Positions 24,430 to 35,575 of a stretch of DNA of 64,000 bases are shown here, piece after piece. A program made the position numbers and the translations under genes. The notes under the pieces are model-generated. The model did no database searches. It saw only the letters and a list, made by a program, of their open reading frames with translations, and was not told where the DNA came from. Origin of the DNA: Zygnema cylindricum. Its lineage: Eukaryota; Streptophyta; Zygnematophyceae; Zygnematales; Zygnemataceae. Positions within the stretch are counted from its first letter, which is position 1; the number at the start of each line of letters is the position of its first letter. The stretch is taken from the NCBI GenBank assembly GCA_037447655.1, contig JBBHKE010002952.1:184591-248590 (forward strand), read 5' to 3'.

Positions 24430-24714
24430 CGTTCCCTTTACTTGCGCGCTCTAATGCAACCGTTATCGGTATGCCTTGTCGGATAGTGAGTATATATTTG
24501 TGTACGTGTTACTGTTTTTGTCGTCACGTGAGGCAGCTATTTCTCCGTACAAACTACAGGAGTCGAGTTTTCAATCGGAGACCGGCAGTCGGAAGCTGAA
24601 GAATCTTGCCTTTCGACGCAACCGTCCGGTTCACAATCCGACGATTGTGCACGGAGAAAATAAGTTTGAAGTGACGAAAAAACAATCTACACTAATACCG
24701 ATACGCGGTGCTAC
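24430..24714. repeat. Palindromic MITE within duplicated block, copy A
   Basis: Arms TTTCTCCGTACAAACTAC (24540) and GTGCACGGAGAAAA (24647-24660) face each other. The right terminus CTAATACCGATACGCGGTG (about 24690-24714) matches the family ends. A partner at the same place in copy B (33885-34150) means that this insertion predates the block duplication. Confidence 0.55.
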
Positions 24715-24910
24715 TTAGGATTTACGAAAAGAATCGGCGATTTTGAAATCGTAAGCGGCAAAAATTTGCATCATTTCGCATCACTTAAAAAAGGATTCCG
24801 CGTCATGCACGCCGTTACGTGACAAAGTAATAAATTATTGTTTACCAATTCGGCTGTCCAGTGTCCACTAAAGTACTGTACCCACCTTTTTCTTGTTGGA
24901 CGCTAGATAA

Positions 24911-25255
24911 AGACTTCTCTTATGTCTCCTCTCGCCTCTCTCTCGCCTTCCCTCTCATCTTCTTTCTTCGCCTCTTTTGTACCTTTATATCTCTCCTCGC
25001 CTGTCTCTGCTATCCCAATTCCTCTCTCCTCCTTGCTATCCCCAGTCAAGTCCATGGAAAGAGGGAGAAAAAGGGAAAGAAGAGGAAAAAGAGAAAGGAG
25101 GAGGGAAGATAAAAGGGGAGACAGGAAAAGAAAAGAAAAAAGCGAAATTTGGAGGAGAATTTTTTGGGGAGGGAGACATAAACGGGCATGTAGGGATCTA
25201 GATGAAGGAGGTAAGGGGGGGAGAGGGATAGAGAGGGAAGATTTTTTTCTTCCTC
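24911..25255. repeat. CT-rich tract followed by GA-rich tract
   Basis: Pyrimidine-rich DNA (24911-25045) is followed by purine-rich DNA (25055-25245), a layout that could form a long imperfect hairpin. The open frames here reflect composition only. Confidence 0.75.
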
Positions 25256-25289
25256 GTTTGTAATGTTTGGATTATTTTTAGTATTCATT

Positions 25290-25915
25290 TATTAATGTTG
25301 TGAAATTACAATTGATTTGTTGGAAGTTGGGTTAAATTAGTGAGATTTTAGTCTAATTTGTTGAGATTTGAGATAAATTTGGTAAAATTAGAACCAATTT
25401 CGTGTAAAATTTTTGATTTGGAAAAAAATATCAGATTATAAAAAAAATATGGAGTGCAATTCGTAAAATTAGTGTCAAATTTGGCTTAATTAAAGTCAAT
25501 GTTGGTAAATTCAAAGGATAGGCTCGGCTAAACGCAAACTAAATTCGGTAAGCTTTGGGTAAAAGTAAAACTTGATAAAATTAAATCATGTTCGGTAAGA
25601 TTTGAATTATGGTAAAATTTCAGTAAAATTAAATAAAATGAAAGTCGAATTTGGTAAAATCAGTCAGATTTGGTGATGTATGAGTCATATTTCATAAAAT
25701 CATAGTCAATTTTAGCAATATCAAGCAAAAATCGGGAAAATTTAGAGTGAAATTTGGTAGAATCTGAGCTGCATTTGATAAAATTTGCACGGAAATTTGT
25801 AATTTTGTATATAATTCGGCAAAATACGAGTCAAATCTAGTACAATAAGAGTCGAATTTGGGAAATTGCGATTCAAATTGGTAAAGTTACAGTCAAAGTT
25901 ATCGTATTTGGTAGA
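25290..25915. repeat. Degenerate minisatellite with TTGGTAAAATT core
   Basis: Variants of a roughly 20-30-bp unit containing TTTGGTAAAATTAGAGTCAA recur across about 600 bp with strong divergence. No coding capacity. Confidence 0.6.
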
Positions 25916-26036
25916 AACCACTCCAAAAATGACTCCTATCTATAAATCTAAATCGAAATTTAATTTTACAACCTAACTCTAAAACTAATCCGATAAAATA
26001 CGCATTTTACTTTCAACAGTTTATCATATTGATTCG

Positions 26037-26271
26037 GATTACCACTCGCGGTGAGTCGTTATTAGCGTCGATGTTTTTTCCGTCAATTCAATCAACTTTC
26101 TTTCGTGCACACGTGTCAGATTTCCGTTTGGAGATGGCCAATCGGAAGGTAAGATCCTTACCTTCCCATTTAAAAAACGGAATGATAATTTGACAAGTGT
26201 GCACGAAAAAAACATTTAATAGTGGCGGAAAAACTTTTGATAGTTAATAGCGATGTGCGGCGATTGTACAT
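26037..26271. repeat. Full-length palindromic MITE (about 235 bp)
   Basis: The two halves are inverted copies: outer ends near GAGTCGTTATTAGCG and its partner near 26250-26271, inner arms TTTCGTGCACACGTGTCA and TGACAAGTGTGCACGAAA, and a near-perfect centre GGAAGGTAAGATCCTTACC (from 26144). It is the clearest copy of the palindromic subtype. Confidence 0.75.
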
Positions 26272-27063
26272 CGGTGCTTGAAAAAAAAAAAAAAACAGGT
26301 ATTATTATGAAGATAATGGATTATAAATTATAATTTGGCTTAATTTCTGTATGATCGGTTTTTGACTGATTTCTGTATTATTTTCAGTAAAATGTTATTC
26401 TTTAAATGTTATTATTACTCAGCAATGGTTTGTCATCGACTGATAAACGGCGCGATTTTTTACACGGTCGTATTATATAATAAAATACAGTAGCATAATA
26501 TATAGCAGAAAAGAAATTTACAATGCACTAAAGCGTACTACGCAACATTCTGCAAATTGCAAATACGGAATTACTAATTAATATGCGACCGCCGAATTAG
26601 CATTACGGGCAACGAAACATATCACACCTCGCCACGTGGCAGCAGAATCATACGTAAAACATACTAAGTCACGTTTCGCCACGTGGCAGCACACTCTTCG
26701 TACGATTGATGAAAAAAAAATGAATTTTAACGCATAACAAAGCTACGAAAATCGGACGCCGAGCAACATGTCGCCAAAAAGGGAAGCTGTCGCTGATTTT
26801 CTTTTTTTTTGCAGCTTTCAGCTTCAGATTTGTAGTTTCTCTTTGCGATACTGTAGTTATGTTCCAAGTCCGTACGGATTTTCATCTCGTACCTTCAAAT
26901 GTCGTCCACTATATTTCGTTTGAAGCGTACTTCCGTACGGAGATAGATAACCATCGCGTTTTTGGAAATAAAATCCTCTTCCTTTACAACCTACAGAAAA
27001 GGAATGCTAGAAAGAAAGAGGAAAGCCGACATGGACCGTATAAAAGAAGATGGTCGTATGAAA
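26272..27063. other. Intergenic DNA with paired G-box motifs
   Basis: CGCCACGTGGCAGCA occurs twice (26630-26644 and 26677-26691), 47 bp apart, each with a perfect CCACGTGG G-box. The 73-codon plus-strand frame at 26859-27080 has no recognisable domain and runs into the satellite. No gene is called. Confidence 0.5.
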
Positions 27064-28403
27064 GCTGGCAATTTGTATAAAAGCTGGCAATTTGTATAAA
27101 AGCTGGCAGTTTGTATAAAAGCTTGCAATTTGTATAAAAGCTGGCAATTTGTATAAAAGCTGGCAGTTTGTATAAAAGCTGGCAATTTGTATAAAAGCTT
27201 GCAATTTGTATAAAAGCTGGCAATTTGTATAAAAGCTTGCAATTTGTATAAAAGCTGGCAATTTGTATAAAAGCTGGCAATTTGTATAAAAGCTGGCAAT
27301 TTGTATAAAAGCTGGCAATTTGTATAAAAGCTTGCAATTTGTATAAAAGCTGGCAATTTGTATAAAAGCTGGCAATTTGTATAAAAGCTGGCAGTTTGTA
27401 TAAAAGCTGGCAATTTGTATAAAAGCTTGCAATTTGTATAAAAGCTGGCAATTTATATAAAAGCTGGCAATTTGTATAAAAGCTGGCAAATTGTATAAAA
27501 GCTTGCAATTTGTATAAAAGCTTGCAATTTGTATAAAAGCTGGCAATTTGTATAAAAGCTGGCAATTTGTATAAAAGCTGGCAAATTGTATAAAAGTTTG
27601 CAATTTGTATAAAAGCTTGCAATTTGTATAAAAGCTGGCAATTTGTATAAAAGCTGGCAATTTGTATAAAAGCTTGCAATTTGTATAAAAGCTGGCAAAT
27701 TATATAAAAGCTGGCAATTTGTATAAAAGCTGGCAATTTGTATAAAAGCTGGCAATTTGTATAAAAGCTGGCAATTTGTATAAAAGCTTGCAATTTGTAT
27801 AAAAGCTGGCAATTTGTATAAAAGCTGGCAATTTGTATAAAAGCTTGCAATTTGTATAAAAGCTGGCAATTTGTATAAAAGCTGGCAATTTGTATAAAAG
27901 CTGGCAATTTGTATAAAAGCTGGCAATTTATATAAAAGCTGGCAATTTGTATAAAAGCTGGCAAATTGTATAAAAGCTTGCAATTTGTATAAAAGCTTGC
28001 AATTTGTATAAAAGCTGGCAATTTGTATAAAAGCTGGCAATTTGTATAAAAGCTGGCAAATTGTATAAAAGTTTGCAATTTGTATAAAAGCTTGCAATTT
28101 GTATAAAAGCTGGCAATTTGTAAAAAAGCTGGCAATTTGTATGAAAGCTGGCAATTTGTGTAAAAGCTGGCAATTTGTATAAAAGCTGGCAGTTTGTATA
28201 AAAGCTGGCAATTTGTATAAAAGCTGGCAATTTGTATAAAAGCTGGCAATTTGTATAAAAGCTGGCAATTTGTATAAAAGCTGGCAATTTGTATAAAAGC
28301 TGGCAATTTGTATAAAAGCTGGCAATTTGTATAAAAGCTTGCAATTTGTATAAAAGCTGGCAATTTGTATAAAAGCTGGCAATTTGTATAAAAGCTGGCA
28401 ATT
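27064..28403. repeat. 19-bp satellite array, 70 units
   Basis: Unit GCTGGCAATTTGTATAAAA repeated head to tail. The first and last full-unit starts (27064 and 28394) are exactly 70 x 19 bp apart, so there is no net indel; variation is by substitution (GCTTGC, GGCAGTT, GGCAAATT). A 25-unit (475-bp) higher-order repeat is visible: the variant block starting at 27482 recurs at 27957. Long minus-strand frames (up to 459 codons) exist only because the unit has no stop codon on that strand. Confidence 0.97.
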
Positions 28404-30459
28404 GGGTAATCCCATTGAAAGTATGCTTGTAATCGCTATATCTGAAAGTGATTATAAGATGTTTTCGATACGTCCAATAATCGATATGTAATCCCATATG
28501 TATTGATTCTTGGTAAGCCTCCAAAACATACATATCGGCTATCCGATACGGGCCTCTCATATGACCCAATTTAGAGTTTTCACTAACATTTTTTTTGACT
28601 TGGGTAAAAATTACAAAATTTCTAAGGTTTTAACAAGGTTTATAAGAGCATTTGGACAAAACGTTAACTTTTTTAGAGCATATTCTACTGACTTATGAGC
28701 AACTGGGAATTAAGTTAGGAACCTGAGGTGTGTCAGTTGTGATAACTTTATGTTTCAGCTTCGGAAAAATATGAAAAGGCTAATTGTATTATCAAAAACC
28801 AAAGGGATCATACACACAAAGTTTTTCAGCTTTTTTTAAAGCTTGTCTCAAAGAGATATGAGCAAAATTGTAAGTGCACCTCAAATTATGATTATCCGGA
28901 CTGAGGTTCGAAATCTGAGATGTATCAACACTCATAACTTAAAAACTTTAAAGAAAAAAATATCAAGTTTTAGAAAACAATAGAATGAACATGTAGACGA
29001 AAAATCAGCTGCTAACTGTCGACTGTTTTTACCCGGACTGAAAGTAGAAACCTGAGGTGTGTCAACCGTCATAACTTTAAATTGCACTTTTTATTTTAAA
29101 CTTTATATAATATATTTATATGTGTATATATGGATGTTTCTAAGATTATTATCTAACTCTGCAGCTATCATAAACCCAAAACTTCAACTGTTTTAGAGTG
29201 TTCTAAAGCTGGGAAAGGGGGAGGGGGAGAGGGAGGGAGAGAGGGAGATAGGAGAGGGTGGGGGAGGGGGATCTGAAGCAATATGTGTAGGTGCACCTCA
29301 AACATAACTTTTTGAGATCTGAAGTGCATCACCCATCATAAAATTTTAATGTTAGCTATGAAAAAATATGAACTGTTATATGGTTTTAGAGCTTTAAGAG
29401 TTTCAAAATTAAAGATTCAATCAACATAACATGTGTACGGACTTTCTAAAAGATAGAAGACGAAATTGTAGAAGACCAAAATTGGAGTAGAAATGTCACT
29501 TAGGGATTCAAATTCCAATTGTAGCCTTAGATTTTGTTGGTTTTAGTTTACTTTTACAGTGAATTGTTTTCGATTTGTGAGAGAAACAATTAAAGAAAAA
29601 TAAATATGTTTGTAATTTTTTTGTTGAATAATCTGCCTACCATTGAAGTTCTAAAAAGACAAAATAAAGGGATTTTTCACCCCTAGAAGAAAATAGGACT
29701 ATTAAAGGGAGGTTTACATCCTTAAATGTAAAAAAGACTGTTGAAAATAAGTGTGAAATGAAAAGAAAACTATCAAGGACCAATTCAAAACTACTATACA
29801 AAGTTAATGATTGCTTTCCACCTAAAAGCACAATACAAAAAATGGAGAGTAAGTTAAAGCTGAGTTTTACCGTACACATTAGACTTACTAATTGGAATTG
29901 ATAAAATTCTTTGGTGTAATCTGTTATGGTATATTGAATTCGTGACATTTAAAGTTTTGACTCTAAAAATGAGCGAAAGGTAAAAAGTGTTTTGGAGGGT
30001 GACCATTACACTACATAGTGTTTGGGAGGGTGTCCATTAGGATTAGGGTTTACCCATGTCCTAACGCACCTGGTGGATGGGTAAAAGCAGGTTGGGACGT
30101 GACCGAGATGTTTTTTTCACCAAAAACACACTCTGTGGCAACAACAACATATTTGCGTAATTCGAGTAACTTGGGTTTTCTTGAGTAAAGGCAAAAGATT
30201 GTTTCTAATGATGGTAACGACCGATTCCACCCGCCGTGTAGCGTCAGAGCTATTGATCCAAACCCAAAAATTTAAAAAATTATTTGACAACGATCAAGGT
30301 CTCCCAACAACGAGATAAGTCGAAGTATCTACTAAAACAGGTATTTACTACTTGCTTTCATTAATTTCTAGTGCAATTGAACTTGATGAATCATTGAAAT
30401 AGACGACGATTGCAAAAGTTAAATCGAAATTGCATCTAAATGCTTATTGCTTATTAGTA
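28404..30459. other. Intergenic DNA with degenerate dispersed motif
   Basis: Variants of an ACCTGAGGTGTGTCA...GTCATAACTTTAA segment recur near 28718, 28911, 29049 and 29309. A GGGAGAGG-rich patch lies at 29214-29270. The minus-strand frame 29637-29948 shows no domain. No gene is supported. Confidence 0.45.
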
Positions 30460-30539
30460 AATGTCGTGAAATACAAAGTATATTGGAAACTTAACGTAGC
30501 TTGTTGAAATTACAAAACTTAATCGCCAAATGTTAATTT

Positions 30540-31344
30540 TTAAATGAGATTAATTACAAAATGCAAAATCTTAATTACAATGTTAACTTGGTTGGTTGCT
30601 TTTTTGTAATGTTGATAGTATTAGAAACACGAACTAAAAACATAAAATTAAAGAGATTGATAAAAACTAACATTCTTATGTTTAAAGCAAACTCAAAAAC
30701 AATGTATTAAACTTTAAAACAACAAATGTTTTTCAATTACTAAATAAAATGAATTTGTTTGTTTAATGTAGAAAAGAGGCCATGGTGCTCGATCGATAAT
30801 GTTACACAAGATTTCAAAATCACAGCAACAACGACTCTAACGCTAGCTACGATGAATCAAGTATGTATATCAACCGTGTGTCTATCTATGTTGGGTTTTG
30901 AATGCATTTAATGCAAATCCTCGGAATACATTTTTGATTAATTTTAAATGTTTTCTATTAAATGTTTCATATAAATTTTTAAATTTGAATGTTGCTTTTC
31001 GAAAAACAACAAGCCTAGAATGCGATCCTTATCGTACGAAATCTTATTGGCCAATCACTCTAATGTTGTTCAAATAGTTAACCTTTTGTAGTGTTAATTG
31101 TCAGTTTTAATAATGTTAATTTTTTTCAACATATTTTTAACTGCTAGTTAAGTGTATCTATTGAAAAAAAAAACGTAATGTCAAATAGGAAATGTAAATA
31201 GTTCTTTATGCCCATGTTCTGATTTACCTAGTCGACAAAACCTGTAAACATTAAGGGGTTTTATGGACTTGAAATGATTTCAAATCAAAGAAAAAGTACA
31301 ATGTAGTCTATTTGTCGACGACTATCGATATTAGCGTTAAGGAT
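30540..31344 (+). repeat. Second duplicated block, copy 1
   Basis: Aligns directly with 34190-35575. The best-conserved part (30590-30870) contains an exon-like segment: it is preceded by TTTAATGTAG, includes GAGGCCATGG and ends AATCAA before GTATGT. The sequences around 31020-31060 and 31250-31340 also match the second copy. Confidence 0.75.
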
Positions 31345-32500
31345 TTATTATTCGGGTACGGGCGAGTACGGGTAGTCGCCGAAAATCGAGTGTCGGTTAA
31401 CATGTAACAATTTAGGAGCGTGACACAACCCGGTTGGGTGTCGGGTGTTCAAATTTTGAAAAAAAAAATGTCGGTTTCGGGTATCGAAAATTTTGACTTT
31501 TGCGACCTCTGTGGTACATCACCACCTCGGTCAAAAGTCGCAATCGGGTACCCAAATCCGTACCCGATCCGTACCCGACCGGCCGTGTTGGATCCGGAAC
31601 GGATTCGGGTACCAAATTATGGGGGCCGGTCGGATTCGGCCGGGTGATTAAAAAAAATAAAAAAATCGGGCACGGTTGGGTTAGCAAAAAACGAAAAAAA
31701 TTGAAGGTTTCGTAGGTATGTTACACTACAGTACTGTACCGTAGTGTGCATACTATCCAACATTATTTTACTTTGTACTCTTGGTATCGTGGAAGGTATA
31801 AGGGAGATGTACCACTAATTTTGTACTTATTCGGGTACAGACGGGTACGGGTAGTCGCGAGAATTGAGTTTCGATGAATTTTTTTTTCCGTAAACGCGTA
31901 CCGGGTACCAGGTAACTATTTAGTAGTGTCGTTTACCGGCAAGGTTTTGCCGATAATCGATATGTACCTTTTTTTGGCTTGTCGATAGTCGATATATTGG
32001 CTCGATTTATCGACACCGGTGTTATCGCCGATAAAGAACCGATAATATCGGTTGTTCATCGCGATAACACCGGTACCGATAACTATCGGCGATAATTGTA
32101 CGGTTCAAACCGTAAGTCTCTACGGTTTATTCCGTCGTACTGAACCGTCTTTATCCGTTACACAAGAAGCGGAACAAAGTGTTACGTGGCATACAATTGT
32201 ATATATAGTGAAAATATAACACGGTATATTATAAAGTATTATTATACAGCGTACTATGTTTTCCACTTGTGCGTTAAGGAATTTGTTGGTGTCAGACGAT
32301 ATCTCGGGACCCTTGACCCGTACGACAACCGGTAACTATCGGTATTGTGTTATTGCGATATATTTCTTGCCGATACATAACACTACTATTTAGGAGCATG
32401 CATTAACCCGACCAAATTTCAGGTGTGAAAAAATAAAAATATCGATTCCGGTATTTGAAATTTTGACTTCTGCGACCTCTGACCACGGTTTATGTCAGAC
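31345..32500 (+). repeat. Two tandem copies of a CGGGTACGGG-containing repeat
   Basis: A segment beginning near ATTCGGGTACGGGCGAGTAC (31350) and ending near TTTTGACTTTTGCGACCTCT (31494-31513) recurs at 31828-32483. The second copy is split by the hAT-like element at 31924-32385. No coding frame is supported. Confidence 0.7.
31924..32385. mobile_element. Non-autonomous hAT-like element 3 (462 bp)
   Basis: Starts TAGTGTCGTTTACCGGCAA and ends TTGCCGATACATAACACTA. A perfect 8-bp target duplication, CTATTTAG, lies at 31916-31923 and 32386-32393. The interior has repeated CGATAT/ACCGATAA inverted motifs and no transposase frame. Insertion split a copy of another repeat. Confidence 0.93.
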
Positions 32501-33290
32501 TAGTCATCTACATCGTGTAGAGGGTATTTTTTTTTTGTCGCCCTTTGTTTTGAGGTGATATTGTTCGAGATAGCTTCCTTATTGTTTTAGTGAAATTTGT
32601 CGGTGTGAAGATTTTTAAAAGATTTTAAATATCCGGTCAAAACCTACGTGGTGCCACTCAATGTATAACACGTGGATTACAGACTCTTCGTGATGGAACA
32701 TCGACTCAATTAACCGTAGAGTTGGCCGTACGATTACAGAAACGACTGATGGAACTTGACCCTAAGGCATTATTGCCATAAATCAACGATATATCGAGAT
32801 AAAATACAGGGCCGATTGATAAAACCGTACTGTGGTACGAAGTGAATTGTGATTATTTTTCCTAGCCCCCTTTCCTATCGGGATTTTCATAATTTGATTC
32901 CGTGCTACAGTTTCGTACTTCTGTACGGACCTCAACACAACCATATCGCAATATTTTTTGCTGGTCCCGGAGCGGTATATCTGTCGTCCTCACTGCTCGA
33001 TAACCGATATATCGGTGATCAGATTCATTGCGATATGAAATTACCCGATAATACTATAAAGTACAGTACGCTACGCTACAGTACAATCGCACGTTTCCAG
33101 AAACCGCTACACTTCCACGACGGTTGTCGTTTACTTCGCCGTCCAGCTTTCTCAAGGTTTCGGATTCTATCAACAAGATTGCCAAATCTCGCCATATTGC
33201 CGTACAATCGTACAGAATTGTGAGCTGGCATTACTATCGTAGTTAGCGTTGGTCCGTAGACATTTCCCAGTTGTCGTATCTGAGCGCAAC

Positions 33291-33560
33291 ATGACGGTTT
33301 CCGAGTCTGGCGAGCGTGGCGACTGGAGCATTGGGACGTGGAGACTGGAAGGCGAGAGCTTTCGGCTGGTTGGCTGGATTCTGTGCGATGACGACGACGT
33401 TATGGTATCGTACTTTAAAACGGACGAATGTGAGACAGTAACCCTAAGTGATGACTTGGCATTCTGTCGCTTTGGGTCCCCATTTGTTGCATTTGACATC
33501 GCTTGGAGCTCGCCACGTGTCGAACATAATTGCCGCTTGACGGCGCCATTTGCCGGATAA
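33291..33560 (+). CDS. Unrecognised 89-residue open frame conserved in the duplicated block
   Basis: The ATG at 33291 opens a frame of 89 codons ending TAA. The protein is mixed, moderately acidic (an Asp run near residue 35) and has several Trp residues in its first half (W-S-I-G-T-W near residues 12-17, G-W-I near 28-30). It has no signal peptide or transmembrane segment, and I recognise no family. In the paralogous copy at 23829 the first 30 codons differ mostly at silent or conservative positions, hinting at past coding selection, but that copy is then frameshifted. It may be a captured host-gene fragment carried by a repeat rather than a functional gene. Confidence 0.3.
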   Translation: MTVSESGERGDWSIGTWRLEGESFRLVGWILCDDDDVMVSYFKTDECETVTLSDDLAFCRFGSPFVAFDIAWSSPRVEHNCRLTAPFAG

Positions 33561-33884
33561 CGTCAAATGTCGGTGGTTATTTTTGGGCGATTATAAGTTT
33601 ATTTTTCAAGACTGCGGCGCAAATTGAAGACATCGCACAGTCGAATGGCGAGACGAATAGGTTTAAAGGTTCGCCGACTCACCCGTCGCGTGACGTCACG
33701 ACACATGTCACGCGGCAAGATCATCGGCAACCATTCACTAATTTTCAAGACATTTCCATCGTACGATTCAAGAACTAAACGACAAAGCAATACGACTTTG
33801 TCGGTCTTCATGCGGAGGTTAATTTGTATCTGAAAACATGTTTTTGTTTTGAATGGTTACGTTAATATTTCCGTTCCCCTTACT

Positions 33885-34150
33885 TGCGCGCTCAAATCCA
33901 GCCATTATTGGTATTCCTTGTCGGATAGTGTGTATCTATTTGTGTACATGTGACTGTTTTTGTCGTCATCTGTAGCATCTTTTCTCCGTGCAAACTACTG
34001 TAGTCGCATTTTCGATTGGAGACCGGCATCCGAAGGTGAGAATCTCGCCTATCAATGCAAACCGCCCGGTACACAATCCGACAAGTGTGCACGGAGAAAA
34101 GATGTTTGAAGTGACGAAAAAATTATCGACACTAAATGATGATACATAGT
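33885..34150. repeat. Palindromic MITE within duplicated block, copy B
   Basis: Orthologous in position to the one at 24430-24714: facing arms TTTTCTCCGTGCAAACTAC (33978) and GACAAGTGTGCACGGAGAAA (34081-34100), centre GAAGGTGAGAATCTCGCC at 34031-34048. Confidence 0.55.
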
Positions 34151-34185
34151 GCTACTTAGAATTTCTACGAAAGGAATCGCCGAAT

Positions 34186-35575
34186 TTAATTGAGATTAAT
34201 TACAAAATGCAAAATCTTAATTACAATGTTAACTTGGTTGGTTGCTTCTTTGTAATGATGACTGTACATTAGAAACACGATTTAAAAACATGAAATTTAA
34301 TAGATTGATAAAAACTAACATACATATGTTTAAAGCAAACTTAAAAAACAATGTATTAAACTTTAAAACAACAAATGTTTTCCAATTAATAAATAAAATG
34401 ATTTCGTTTGTTGAATATAGAAAGGAGGCCATGGAGCGCGATCGATAATGCTACGCGAGATTTCAAAATCACAGCGACAACGACAATAATAAATAATCAA
34501 GTATGTATATCAACCATTTGTGTATATGTGCTAGTTTTTGTATTGCATTGAACGTAAATGCTCAGAGAAAGTTTTTGATTGATTTCAAATGTTTACTATT
34601 GAATGTCTTAAAAGGATTTTGATTTACAATTTTCAACACTGGCTCCGGATTTTCGCAACGTTGAATGTTGTTTTATGAACAATGTTAATAATGTTCACAT
34701 GTTGTTTTTCAAAATTGTTAATGTTCACTGCTGAATGTGTTCAAATTATTCAATGTGCATTTCTCCATGATGACTTTAAATAATGTTATATTTGAATGTT
34801 GCTTTTTGAAAAAAAAAGTTTGGAATGCGAAGCTTATTGTACGAAATCCAATTGGCCAACCTCGAATGCACTTACAAGTTGCTTTTGATTAAAATGTTCA
34901 AAATGGTACTTTCGTAATGTTAATTGTTAACGCTGTTTTAATAATGAACAAAATTATTTAATAATTTGTTTTTAAAACAGATTAGAACGAACTCAGGAAA
35001 TAGTTATTAGAAACTGCCGATTAGAATTAGCTCAAAAATAGCGTGGACAATGGTTAGGGTGGCGGTCGGCTAATCGGGTTTTGCTTTTTTATCGGTTGAT
35101 TGTATTGTGTGTATTGGTTTTGATCACATTATATGCGCTGGTTTTTATTTTTCAGAAAAGATGCTTCAGATGAAGCTTCCTCTCTCACTGCTCTTAGGAC
35201 GCCATTTTTTCGTCGTACCTTTTTCGTCGTACCTTTTTCATCGTACCTTGTCGTACCTTTTTCATCGCTCACTGTAAGCCATTTGCTCAATTTTTCTTAG
35301 CCTTATATTATTTTGTGGCCCTAAATTTTTTTGATCCCGAGGAAATAACCTTAAACATACAAACTTAACTAAGCTTTTAGCTAAGAATTTTCTACATTTG
35401 ATTTTCATGTCCCTTTGGTTTTATTCTTATTGTTTGTTGCTTTCATTTCCCTATCAACATCTTTCGTTTAAACTAAGTCTATGACCAATAAGGGATTCTA
35501 TAGACTTGTCGAGTCGATAGAAAAATACCATGGAGTCTAATTATCGGCGGCTATCGCTTTAAGGAAAAGGACTTA
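34186..35575 (+). repeat. Second duplicated block, copy 2
   Basis: Matches 30540-31344 with an extra internal segment. Exon-like pieces are visible. One (34422-34500) lies between TGAATATAG and GTATGT and holds GAGGCCATGG. Another (about 35157-35270) lies between TTATTTTTCAG and GTAAGCC and holds four to five repeats of TTTTTCRTCGTACC. Neither keeps a long frame. Confidence 0.7.

Larger units (their letters stand above)
22660..24730 (+). repeat. Dispersed duplicated block, copy A (about 2 kb)
   Basis: Aligns in direct orientation with 32520-34180. Shared landmarks include a GATATTGTTCGAGATAGC segment near 22720 and 32560, CGCACGTTTCCAGAAA near 23622 and 33087, and the sequence around 24410-24700. 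Differences include two extra insertions in this copy (the MITE at 23120-23619 with a hAT element inside) and small indels that break the short frame conserved in copy B. Confidence 0.85.
32520..34185 (+). repeat. Dispersed duplicated block, copy B
   Basis: Direct-orientation counterpart of 22660-24730, lacking the MITE and hAT insertions found in copy A. It is followed directly by a copy of the second block (34190-35575). Confidence 0.85.

Noticed and set aside
27064-28403. CRISPR array
   Set aside because: Direct head-to-tail units without spacers, in a eukaryotic context.
26984-28415. Long minus-strand frames (up to 459 codons) with 19-residue repeats
   Set aside because: Fully explained by the stop-free 19-bp satellite unit; all three frames stay open equally.
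33249-33290. Longer version of the 89-residue frame starting upstream
   Set aside because: The upstream extension begins at TTG; the first ATG is at 33291 and is shared with the other block copy.
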